7,267 nt of DNA from assembly GCA_964627855.1 (NCBI GenBank), contig CAZVLE010000113.1:1-7267 (forward strand), read 5' to 3'. The notes beneath the pieces are model-generated. The model did no database searches. It was not told where the DNA came from and saw only the letters and a list, made by a program, of their open reading frames with translations. This document shows positions 1-6,422 of this stretch, piece after piece. Every line of letters starts with the position of its first letter. Within the stretch, counting starts at the first letter, position 1. The stretch is from CAZVLE01 sp964627855 (GTDB taxonomy: Bacteria; Bacillota; Dethiobacteria; DTU022). The position numbers and the translations under genes are program-made.

Positions 1-2576
1 TTAAAAATATAGGCGCGGTCCACCTTCGCAAAGTCCCCGACGGCTCCCAGCATCTCATTAATAGCCTGATCAACCTTTTCCAGGGGAACGTTAATTAAGT
101 CAGTAGCCATGTTCATCAACAGTTGCTGCAGCTTTTCATAATCATGCAGTTTCTCTTCCGCCAGCCTGCGCTCTGTAATGTCTCTTGCTATTCCCCTGAA
201 GCCGATCGGGTTGCCTGCTTCGTCCCGGCGTAAAGCAATAGAGCCCTCAACAATGATTTCCCGCCCATCTTTGGTTATAAGTGGCCAGTCCACCGCTTTT
301 TCCGCTATCCCGGTCCGGTATACCCGGTTATAAGCTTGAAAGACTTCTTGTGGATTTTTAAAAAACTTTATATAGCTTCCTTGCATTAGCTCATCCTGGC
401 TGTAGCCTGAGTCCTTACAGAATGAATCGTTACAGAAAACAAAATTACCGGCCAAGTCTACCTCGTAATAGCTTTCTTCGATGGTGGAAAGAATTTCCCG
501 GTATTTTTTTTCGCTTGCCCTTAGCGCTTCCTCCATCTCTTTAATATGAGTTAAATCAAGATTGGTGCCCACCCAGCGCACCGGCTTACCATTATCATCT
601 TTGATCAGGTCTCCGCGGGTCAGAATGTGACGCCAGCTGCCGTCTTTATGAAGAAGCCGGTGTTCTATTTCATATTTTTCTGTTTTACCGTCTAAATGAT
701 CTTGGATTGCTTTTTTAACTTTTTCTGCATCCTCGGGGTGCCAGAGTTTCTGCCATCCGGAGAAAGCATTTTCTATCTCATGGTCAGCATAGCCAAGCAT
801 CGTTTTCCAGAGGGTTGAGAAAAAGACTTTATCGTTAACCATATCCCAGTCCCACAACCCGGCGCCGGTGCCACTAATAGCCAGGTTAAAACGATTTTCG
901 CTTTCCTGCAGCGCTTCTTCGGCTTGCTTGCGCTCGGTTATGTCTCTGTAATACCATACCCGGCCGTAATATTGCCCTTCATCGCCAAACATGGGTGCCG
1001 AGTAGCGTTCAAGCACTCTTCCATCTTTTAAGCTGATTTCCTCGTAGCTTTTTTCCTGCCTGTTATCATAAAGTTCATGTATCCGGCTGGCAAACTCTTC
1101 GGGATCGCTAAGTTTTGGAAGCACATAGTCCAATGCCTTTTTACGCTGAGTAAGGGTCATAATTTCTCCGGGTATACCCCAGATATCGCAAAAATTTTGG
1201 TTATAAGAAATAATTTTTTCGTTCTCATCTACAACAAAGATACCGTCAGGTGATACTTCCAGTTGGGTTCTTAGCATGGCATTTTGCATGTTCAATAATT
1301 CTTCGGCTTGCTTGCGCTCGGTGATGTCCCAACCATGAGATTGAAACCCAGTTACCTCTCCATTTTCATCGGCAAGGGGGTAGTCGGTCCAGCGCTGCCA
1401 TTTCACTTTTCCGTCTGCAAAAACTTCATGTTCGTATGAAACCGGCTTTTTGGTTTCACTGAGTGTTTGCAGGTGCTTTCTGATCTTTTCATGTTCTTTT
1501 TCCGGAACCAGTTCCAGGAATTTTTTATGTCCAATGTCTTCATCAGTAAGATTAAAATATTGGCAATAGGCCTTGTTGGCAAAGGTGAGCATGGTATCGG
1601 GCTTGAAACGGCAAATCAGTTCCTGCTGGGTGTTTACCACATCTTCATACTGCTTATAAATTATATCCATCTCTTTCTCAGCCCGAACTCTTTCTAAAAG
1701 TGAGCCGACCTGGCCGGCGTATAGCTCTATCGCTTCCCGGTTTTGAATGGTCCGGTTGCGGGGCATGAAAAAGATAACATCACCCAGGGGCGGTATTTCT
1801 CCAAAAGCAAGACAGATGATATAGATATCGCCGATGTTAAAAGTTTTTTCCAGCAGCAAAGCTCTGCTTTTGGTGAGAACGCCCATCGCTGTTTCATAGA
1901 GACCGGAGAAGTGTACCAGCTTGCCGCCCTTGATCTTACGCAGGCTATCGGGGGTGATCTCCCAGGCGTGCCCGGTTAGGTCGAAACCAAGTATATCCGT
2001 GATCCGGTTGACAGCAGATGGGACCCCGGCGATAGCCCTGGCTATGGTTTTTGTGTTTCCTTCTTCGTAGGTACTTAAGACCACGAATTTAGCGCCGGAA
2101 AGCCTTTTTAACGAATCTGCCAGTTCTTGATAATCAAGCTCAGCAGCGCTGGTGTTGATCAGCTTTTCGGTCAGCTGCAAAAGTGATTTCATGGAGGCCA
2201 GTTCTTCTTTTCTGGCGGTGATTTCATTAAAAACAGTAATAAAATGGCCGGGTTCATCACTGTAAGCGGTTACATCATACCAGCGACCCAGGGGCTCTGA
2301 ATACTGTTCGCAAGAAATGGGCTCCCCCTCCAAAGCCACCTTGCCATAGACGCCGATCCAGTCGAAGTCATTATTTTCAATACCAGGCAGCACCGTGGTC
2401 ACTTTTTGGCCAAGAATCTTATCTCTTAAAAGGCCGGTCATCTTTTCAAAAGCGGCGTTTACTTCGAGGAATATGTAATCGATCGGTTTGCCGTCTTCAC
2501 CGGTGACTATTCGGTGTCGGGCAAAAGCTTGGGGCAATTTTTCAATATACCTGCGTTCTTTATCCTGATCGGACAT
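1..2576 (-). CDS. Multi-PAS/GAF sensory protein, partial (C-terminus beyond left edge)
   Basis: The frame is open for 858 codons from ATG at 2576-2574 to the window edge, with AGGGGG 9 nt upstream of the start. No signal peptide or membrane segment is seen, so it should be a cytoplasmic sensor. Approximate domains by residue: PAS 13-118 (PAS_4 type, with FLEVNAAFEKMTG and GRWYDVTAY), GAF-like 125-298, PAS 305-421, PAS 430-545, PAS 558-676 (PAS_3 type, WDWD...LGY, WRHI, WVGTNLDLT), PAS 686-802, and the start of another GAF from about 815 (last visible residues VDRAYIF). PAS domains end in the usual DITERKQAEE-type linkers. PAS and GAF domains bind small ligands or cofactors and pass signals to an output domain, here outside the window. 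A histidine kinase, GGDEF or HD-GYP output is equally possible. It is divergent from the HD-GYP gene at 3533. The architecture is clear; ligand and output are unknown. Confidence 0.93.
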   Translation of the reverse strand, partial: MSDQDKERRYIEKLPQAFARHRIVTGEDGKPIDYIFLEVNAAFEKMTGLLRDKILGQKVTTVLPGIENNDFDWIGVYGKVALEGEPISCEQYSEPLGRWYDVTAYSDEPGHFITVFNEITARKEELASMKSLLQLTEKLINTSAAELDYQELADSLKRLSGAKFVVLSTYEEGNTKTIARAIAGVPSAVNRITDILGFDLTGHAWEITPDSLRKIKGGKLVHFSGLYETAMGVLTKSRALLLEKTFNIGDIYIICLAFGEIPPLGDVIFFMPRNRTIQNREAIELYAGQVGSLLERVRAEKEMDIIYKQYEDVVNTQQELICRFKPDTMLTFANKAYCQYFNLTDEDIGHKKFLELVPEKEHEKIRKHLQTLSETKKPVSYEHEVFADGKVKWQRWTDYPLADENGEVTGFQSHGWDITERKQAEELLNMQNAMLRTQLEVSPDGIFVVDENEKIISYNQNFCDIWGIPGEIMTLTQRKKALDYVLPKLSDPEEFASRIHELYDNRQEKSYEEISLKDGRVLERYSAPMFGDEGQYYGRVWYYRDITERKQAEEALQESENRFNLAISGTGAGLWDWDMVNDKVFFSTLWKTMLGYADHEIENAFSGWQKLWHPEDAEKVKKAIQDHLDGKTEKYEIEHRLLHKDGSWRHILTRGDLIKDDNGKPVRWVGTNLDLTHIKEMEEALRASEKKYREILSTIEESYYEVDLAGNFVFCNDSFCKDSGYSQDELMQGSYIKFFKNPQEVFQAYNRVYRTGIAEKAVDWPLITKDGREIIVEGSIALRRDEAGNPIGFRGIARDITERRLAEEKLHDYEKLQQLLMNMATDLINVPLEKVDQAINEMLGAVGDFAKVDRAYIF
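915..938. repeat. 24-nt direct repeat, copy 1 (PAS linker)
   Basis: This is identical to 1299-1322 over 24 nt. On the minus strand it encodes the TERKQAEE linker after the third PAS domain. The copies are 384 nt apart (128 codons), so the distance is in frame and spans one PAS module. Confidence 0.85.
1299..1322. repeat. 24-nt direct repeat, copy 2 (PAS linker)
   Basis: Second identical copy of the 915-938 repeat, encoding the TERKQAEE linker after the second PAS domain. A more diverged version of the linker sits near 155-185 after the fifth PAS domain. Confidence 0.85.
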
Positions 2577-2585
2577 TATTTAAAA

Positions 2586-2591
2586 CCCCCT
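2586..2591 (-). promoter_or_regulatory. Ribosome binding site of the multi-PAS gene
   Basis: AGGGGG on the minus strand lies 9 nt before the ATG at 2576-2574. This fixes the start of the open frame; no other in-frame start with a comparable site is seen nearby. Confidence 0.75.
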
Positions 2592-2609
2592 GCTTAAAAA
2601 CACTTTATC

Positions 2610-2622
2610 GGGGTGCTACCCC
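2610..2622. other. Small GC hairpin in the leader of the multi-PAS gene
   Basis: Perfect 5-bp arms GGGGT and ACCCC surround a 3-nt loop, 34 nt upstream of the multi-PAS start codon. On the minus strand it is followed by a T-run further on (GATAAAGTGTTTTT), so it could be a weak terminator of the decayed recombinase or a leader hairpin. No function can be assigned from sequence alone. Confidence 0.35.
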
Positions 2623-2642
2623 TTCAATTAATACATCTTGCT

Positions 2643-2654
2643 GCACCCGGGTGC
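2643..2654. repeat. 12-bp perfect palindrome GCACCCGGGTGC
   Basis: An uninterrupted self-complementary 12-mer lies between the end of the recombinase remnant (2676) and the start of the multi-PAS gene. It could be a protein-binding site or simply a remnant of the mobile DNA. No promoter could be placed confidently next to it. Confidence 0.4.
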
Positions 2655-2675
2655 TTTTCATGCTTTTTATGTTGT

Positions 2676-2986
2676 TTAGTCCGCCTTGTGTTCCCGGATA
2701 TACTGATATAGCGTCGGCCGGCTGACCCCAACCAACCTGGCGAAGTCGGTGGCCGTGATCTCCCCGCCCTTCCACATCGGGTAAAACTTCTTGAAGCTGG
2801 CCTGCCGGTCTTGGTGCCGTATTTTTTAGCCTTGACAAGCCCCTCGCGGATCCGCTCGACGGTCATTTCGCGCTCCATCTCGATCACGGCGCCTAAAATG
2901 TTGAGCAAAAATTTACATATATCATTCCCGTTACCGGTGTTGAAACCCTTCTTGATGAAATGAATAGTTATACCTTTTAGCTGACT
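2676..2986 (-). pseudogene. Serine recombinase (resolvase/invertase family), truncated and frameshifted
   Basis: Only the C-terminal part remains. One frame (down from 2986) reads HFIKKGF, then FLLNILGAVIEMERE and ERIREGLVKAKKYGTKTGRP. These match the end of the catalytic domain and the long E helix of resolvases and DNA invertases. Near 2798-2812 the reading continues in a different frame as FKKFYPMWKGGEITA, then FARLVGVSRPTLYQYI, a resolvase-type helix-turn-helix, ending at TAA (2676-2678). The frame change falls just after the GRP motif, where a small deletion could have joined GGCAGGCC-like sequence. The N-terminal catalytic part with the active serine is absent; an in-frame stop lies at 2987-2989. 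The protein cannot be active. It is evidence of a past mobile element or inversion system here. Confidence 0.85.
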
Positions 2987-3110
2987 TCAGAACATGAGCC
3001 GGCAACATTAAAGCTCACAATTATTCTCTATGGGATTGCTTTGAACGATGCAGAAAAAGCGACTAACTGGAGCATTAATCCGGATGGATCAGATTTAAGG
3101 CAGGAATAGG

Positions 3111-3209
3111 TTAAAACTTTAAAAGTTCTTGAATGCTATCCAGCAAATCTTCACGAAAAGAGATCCTGCCAATCCAGATCCGTCCTTTTCTATTTGTTTG
3201 GCTCCACAT
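3111..3209 (-). pseudogene. N-terminal fragment resembling a PPC (DUF296) domain protein
   Basis: A 32-codon frame begins at ATG 3209-3207 with AAGGA 10 nt upstream and ends at TAA 3111-3113. It contains KGRIWIGRI and EDLLDSIQELL, resembling the first strand and helix of PPC/DUF296 proteins, which often begin GR-(I/V)-x-x-GR-(L/I) followed by EDLLEA. A full PPC domain is about 120-140 residues, so this would be only its start. The sequence after the stop does not continue the domain in any frame I could read. The good ribosome site argues that it was once a gene start. The family match is from memory of the pattern and is tentative; a genuine small peptide is the alternative. Confidence 0.35.
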
Positions 3210-3460
3210 AACGAATGCTTCCTTCTATAGATAAGAATATTTCAGATCCTTACCTAAATTCCTTTTTCCGTAAACAATAGAATTATTTACAGCCTTAATT
3301 GTTGTGCCCTACCCAACGTAGTTTTTAAAGCATGACACGCTATATTTTATTATTTAACATATACAATTCAGATAAATCTGTAAAATAACTTGCCCTTATT
3401 CTCCTAAACTGGTATTGTAACACTGTAGCAAAAATATAAGTAATACAACAAACAGTGATA

Positions 3461-3495
3461 AGCTAGTTGGTTGAAGGTCATCAACTTAATCAGCT
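3461..3495. promoter_or_regulatory. Imperfect palindrome upstream of HD-GYP gene (possible operator)
   Basis: GTTGA (3470-3474) and TCAAC (3481-3485) flank a 6-nt centre. Outer AGCT blocks at 3461-3464 and 3492-3495 extend the symmetry with a few mismatches. The element sits just before the TATAAT box at 3506, where a dimeric regulator could act. Confidence 0.35.
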
Positions 3496-3505
3496 CTCGC
3501 ATCAT

Positions 3506-3511
3506 TATAAT
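3506..3511 (+). promoter_or_regulatory. Possible -10 box of HD-GYP gene
   Basis: A perfect TATAAT lies 22 nt before the start codon. No good -35 box is found 16-18 nt upstream (the sequence there is about AACTTA), so if this is a promoter it may need an activator, perhaps at the 3461-3495 palindrome. The leader would be short, with the start site near 3518 close to the AGGTG ribosome site at 3520. Confidence 0.35.
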
Positions 3512-3532
3512 GAATAGACAGGTGCGGTAAAA

Positions 3533-5950
3533 ATGGAAAAATCATTCGGTAAAATACTTAAACAACCGACCGCAAAAAAACTGTTACCTTATTTAGTTCT
3601 GGCGGTTTTGCTCGTCCTCTCTGTTTTAGCCTTGCAGTATTATGAGCAGGCCATAATGGAAAGAGAAGCGCGGCGCTATAACGATCTAGTTAACCGCATT
3701 GCAGATGAGATCACCGACCAGCTCCATAAATACGAAATGATTCTGCTTGGCGGCGCGGGAATCTTCGTTGCCTCCGAAGAGGTAACCCGAGAGGAATGGC
3801 GGGCCTATTCTGAGTACCGGCAGGTCAGCACTCATTATCCGGGCATCCATAGGATAACGGTTTCCAGGGTTGTCCAGCCTGCGGAGCTGGCGCAGCATAT
3901 TGAAGAGATCAGGGCCGAAGGTTTCCCTGACTATACGGTCTGGCCTGAAGGTGAACGCGAAATATATACGCCAGCTATTTACCTGGAACCCTTTGATGCT
4001 CTTAGCCGGCGCGCTTTCGGCTATGACATATTTTCCGAGCCGGTCCGCCGGTCCGCCATGGAGCAGGCGCGGGATATTGGCTCTGTTGCGATAACAAGCA
4101 AGGTGACCCTGGTCACAGCGACAGACCAGGACAGCCAGCCCGGCTTTATAATGTTTGTTCCTATTTATGCACAGGGCATGCCGACAAATACCACTGCAGA
4201 GAGAAGGGCAGCGATCGAAGGCTATGTTGCAGGAGCCTTTCTTTTGCGCGAACTGATGCAGGGCCTCTTTCCAGACTCAATAAATGAAATCAGCTTTCAA
4301 ATTTATGACGGCGCAGAAACTTCACCGGAAACCCTGCTCTACGAAAGCCATATAACCCCCGACAACAGTAGCACAGGGCGTGAACCGCTTTTTGCCAGTC
4401 AACAAACCCTGGATCTGCACAACCATCAATTGACCTTAACCTTTGAAACCATGCCACCTTTTGAAGCTGCCGTCGATCGAATCACCCCCAAAGGGGTTCT
4501 TGCTTTCGGCCTGCTGCTCAGTTTTCTGATCTTTTTCTACCTGCGGACGCTTCAAACCACCGGTGACCGGGCCCTTTCCCTGGCCCGGGAGATGACCATA
4601 ACCCTGCATGAAAGCGAAGAGAAATACCGCAACCTGGCAGAGAATCTTACAGATGTTATCTGGGCTGCTGACCTGGAAAATAACCTCACCTATATCAGCC
4701 CGGCAATCGAAGAACTAATCGGTTTTACGCCCGAAGAAGTCATGGCCATGCCCATGCGTAATTACGTGGCTAAGAAAGACTATGATGCCATGATGGCACT
4801 ATTGGCAGAAGAACTGGCCAAATCGCCGGCAGAGCGGAAGCGTTCCTCATCATTACAAGCACGTTATAGAACAAAGGATAATCGCCCCTTGTATGTTGAA
4901 CTGAGCATCTCGTGGATTCTGGATGGGCAAGGCAATACCATCGGTATCCAGGGCACAACAAGAGACATCACCGCGCGCAAACAGTTGGAAGATCAGATTA
5001 TTGAAAGCAGGCGGATGTACCGGTCCGTAGTTGACACCCAGCAGGAGATGGTTGCCCGCTACCTGCCCGATACCACCTTAACCTTTGTTAATGATGCTTA
5101 CTGCCGGTCTTTTGGGAAATCGCCCCAGGAATTGCTGGGTCGAAAGTTTCTGGATTTTACACCACCTGAATTACATGATGAGATAATTGAATTAATAAGG
5201 AGCTTAACGCCCGAGAACCCCAGCGTAATGCATGAGCATTATGTTTTCGCGGCTGATGGCAGCATTCGCTGGGAAGAATGGACAGATCAGGCTCTATTTA
5301 CTGAAACAGGTGAGATCAAAGAGTACCAGGGGGTGGGGCGCGACATTACAGAGCGAGTGCTGGCGGAAGAAGGCACACTCCGAGCTTATGATGAAACAAT
5401 TGAAGGGTGGAGTAATGCACTCGAATTAAGAGATGAAGAGACAGAGGGCCATAGCCAGCGGGTAACTGAAATGACTTTAAATATAGCACGGATGATGAAT
5501 GTTAAGACAGATGAACTGGTACATGTGCGCCGTGGGGCCCTGCTGCATGATATCGGCAAGATGGGCATACCCGATGCAATATTACTTAAGCCGGGCAAGT
5601 TGACCGTCGAAGAATGGGCGGTCATGCGTAAACACCCGGTCTACGCCTACGATATGCTGGCTCCGATTGATTACCTGCGCCCTGCTTTAGATATCCCTTA
5701 CTGCCATCACGAAAAATTCGATGGCACAGGATACCCCAGGGGTCTTAAAGGCGAAGAAATACCCTTGCCGGCCCGCATCTTTGCCGTAGTCGATGTCTAT
5801 GATGCCCTGACCAGCGACCGCCCTTACCGTAAAGCCTGGAGCAAAGAAGAGGCGTTGAAATACATTCATGAAGAAAGCGGCACCCACTTCGACCCCGATG
5901 TGGTGGAGGTTTTTTTAAAGACAATCAATGCTTATAACGGCAAAATATAA
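3533..5950 (+). CDS. CHASE-PAS-PAS-HD-GYP membrane protein, predicted cyclic di-GMP phosphodiesterase
   Basis: 805 residues; the ATG has AGGTG 8 nt upstream. Order by residue: short basic N-terminus, membrane helix about 19-37, CHASE extracytoplasmic sensor about 75-265 (GIFVAS, HYPGIHRITVSRVV, GYDIFSEPVRR, FIMFVPIY), second membrane helix about 321-340, PAS about 360-478, PAS about 491-610, HD-GYP about 620-800. The catalytic signature is intact: H640 (EGHSQRV), H672-D673 (LLHDIGKMGIPD), H701 (RKHPVYAYDML), H725-H726-E727, D730-G731 and G733-Y734-P735 (HHEKFDGTGYP), and D754 (VVDVYDALTSDRPYR). HD-GYP enzymes are metal-dependent phosphodiesterases that break cyclic di-GMP to pGpG or GMP. The CHASE domain should bind a small extracellular ligand and adjust this activity. 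The second PAS resembles one in the left-hand sensor. A zinc-ribbon gene follows after 31 nt. The ligand is unknown. Confidence 0.95.
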   Translation: MEKSFGKILKQPTAKKLLPYLVLAVLLVLSVLALQYYEQAIMEREARRYNDLVNRIADEITDQLHKYEMILLGGAGIFVASEEVTREEWRAYSEYRQVSTHYPGIHRITVSRVVQPAELAQHIEEIRAEGFPDYTVWPEGEREIYTPAIYLEPFDALSRRAFGYDIFSEPVRRSAMEQARDIGSVAITSKVTLVTATDQDSQPGFIMFVPIYAQGMPTNTTAERRAAIEGYVAGAFLLRELMQGLFPDSINEISFQIYDGAETSPETLLYESHITPDNSSTGREPLFASQQTLDLHNHQLTLTFETMPPFEAAVDRITPKGVLAFGLLLSFLIFFYLRTLQTTGDRALSLAREMTITLHESEEKYRNLAENLTDVIWAADLENNLTYISPAIEELIGFTPEEVMAMPMRNYVAKKDYDAMMALLAEELAKSPAERKRSSSLQARYRTKDNRPLYVELSISWILDGQGNTIGIQGTTRDITARKQLEDQIIESRRMYRSVVDTQQEMVARYLPDTTLTFVNDAYCRSFGKSPQELLGRKFLDFTPPELHDEIIELIRSLTPENPSVMHEHYVFAADGSIRWEEWTDQALFTETGEIKEYQGVGRDITERVLAEEGTLRAYDETIEGWSNALELRDEETEGHSQRVTEMTLNIARMMNVKTDELVHVRRGALLHDIGKMGIPDAILLKPGKLTVEEWAVMRKHPVYAYDMLAPIDYLRPALDIPYCHHEKFDGTGYPRGLKGEEIPLPARIFAVVDVYDALTSDRPYRKAWSKEEALKYIHEESGTHFDPDVVEVFLKTINAYNGKI

Positions 5951-5981
5951 GCTTACGACCTAAACTGGAGGAATGATAACC

Positions 5982-6149
5982 ATGAAGCGTAAACTGTGCC
6001 CGGAGTGTGGCACCTATACCTATTCTGCCCATCTCGAATCTACCTGGTCTTGCGCTAAATGCGGCCAAGATATAACTAACCAACTACCTCTGGAGACAGA
6101 ACCATTTAAAAGCTCACCTAAAACAGATGGGCACAAAAGTGAAGACTAA
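5982..6149 (+). CDS. Small zinc-ribbon protein (55 aa)
   Basis: The ATG at 5982 has GGAGG 10 nt upstream (5967-5971). An in-frame ATG at 5973 is only 1 nt from that site and is less likely. The protein has two CxxC pairs, CPEC at residues 6-9 and CAKC at 24-27, with WS before the second and 14 residues between pairs. This is a typical treble-free zinc ribbon, followed by a hydrophilic acidic/lysine tail with no membrane segment. It starts 31 nt after the HD-GYP stop with no terminator between, so co-transcription is likely. It could be a protein- or nucleic-acid-binding accessory factor; no specific family is recognised and the partner is unknown. The cysteine spacing, strong ribosome site and coherent composition argue that it is a real gene despite its size. 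Confidence 0.75.
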   Translation: MKRKLCPECGTYTYSAHLESTWSCAKCGQDITNQLPLETEPFKSSPKTDGHKSED

Positions 6150-6202
6150 AAGGAATTATACTGAAAATAACTGATGATGATGAAGCCTGCGCCGTCCCCA
6201 CT

Positions 6203-6227
6203 GCTCTGTCCGCAGCCTCGACAGGGC
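6203..6227 (+). other. Hairpin in spacer after zinc-ribbon gene
   Basis: GCTCTGTC (6203-6210) can pair with GACAGGGC (6220-6227) through 8 bp with one G-U wobble, around a 9-nt loop. There is no T-run after it, so it is not a standard rho-independent terminator. It could end or stabilise the upstream transcript. Confidence 0.35.
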
Positions 6228-6323
6228 GCTACATAGCAAAATCACCTGGCAAAAAGGCATTCTTTTGCACCCAAATGTTAGCGCTTCCTGCATACGGGTT
6301 TTTCTGGCATAAGGGCACCAGGA

Positions 6324-6342
6324 GGGACAAGGAACCCGTCCC
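6324..6342. repeat. GGGAC-AAGGAACCC-GTCCC palindrome (possible dispersed repeat)
   Basis: Perfect 5-bp arms flank a 9-nt centre. From memory, sequences of the GGGACAAGGAACC/GTCCC kind occur many times between genes in some clostridial genomes. Only one full copy is in this window, so the dispersed nature is not shown here. Confidence 0.4.
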
Positions 6343-6357
6343 CACGTCTTTCGAATA

Positions 6358-6386
6358 TTGATAGATCAAATTGTTTATGTTATGAT
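6358..6386 (+). promoter_or_regulatory. Promoter of the toxin-antitoxin pair
   Basis: TTGATA (6358-6363) and TATGAT (6381-6386) are separated by exactly 17 nt, each one or two changes from the sigma-A consensus. The transcript would begin near 6393, leaving room for the AAGG ribosome site at 6410-6413. A perfect TATAAT at 6404-6409 is too close to the start codon to serve this gene. Confidence 0.65.
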
Positions 6387-6407
6387 GTATATGTGTAACG
6401 ATGTATA
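6384..6407. promoter_or_regulatory. Tandem GATGTATA sites, candidate antitoxin operator
   Basis: GATGTATA occurs at 6384-6391 and 6400-6407, a 16-nt period, overlapping the -10 box and the expected start of transcription. Ribbon-helix-helix antitoxins commonly bind short repeats or palindromes at their own promoter, so this is the natural operator candidate. A GTTA/TAAC inverted pair (6379-6382, 6396-6399) overlaps the repeats. Confidence 0.45.
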
Positions 6408-6422
6408 ATAAGGATGAATGCT

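Larger units (their letters stand above)
3210..3532. other. AT-rich intergenic leader between remnants and HD-GYP gene
   Basis: No coding frame with protein-like sequence is seen on either strand. The stretch is markedly AT-rich compared with the genes. The only structured parts are the imperfect palindrome at 3461-3495 and the TATAAT box at 3506-3511, both close to the downstream gene. Confidence 0.6.
6150..6357. other. Non-coding stretch with hairpins and a 10-nt direct repeat
   Basis: No protein-like frame is seen. The stretch holds an 8-bp stem at 6203-6227, a GCAAAA/TTTTGC hairpin at 6249-6268, a GGGAC/GTCCC palindrome at 6324-6342, and the 10-mer CCGTCCCCAC at 6192-6201 and again at 6336-6345. 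It is more GC-rich than the other spacers. It may be a small dispersed repeat element. Confidence 0.45.

Noticed and set aside
1467..1979. Plus-strand open frames inside the left sensor gene
   Set aside because: They lie antisense to a continuous PAS/GAF coding frame with clear domain motifs and show no protein-like features of their own.
2960..3109. Plus-strand frame with protein-like composition (contains LTSEHEPATLKLTI and NDAEKATNWSINPDG)
   Set aside because: It has an in-frame TAG at 2978-2980, no start codon or ribosome site after that stop, and no family I recognise. Its left part overlaps the recombinase remnant. It may be a fossil of another gene, but this cannot be supported.
2577..3532. 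CRISPR array or attachment sites around the recombinase remnant
   Set aside because: No regularly spaced repeats and no matching direct or inverted flanking repeats were found around the remnant.
3686..5887. Several short frames on both strands inside the HD-GYP gene
   Set aside because: They are shadows of a long gene with intact domains and catalytic motifs; none has a family signature.
6249..6268. GCAAAA/TTTTGC hairpin considered as a terminator
   Set aside because: The stem is AT-rich with an 8-nt loop and is followed by ACCCAAATG and not a T-run.
6404..6409. Perfect TATAAT just before the antitoxin gene
   Set aside because: As a -10 box it would place the transcript start at or after the ribosome site, so the TTGATA/TATGAT pair upstream is preferred.
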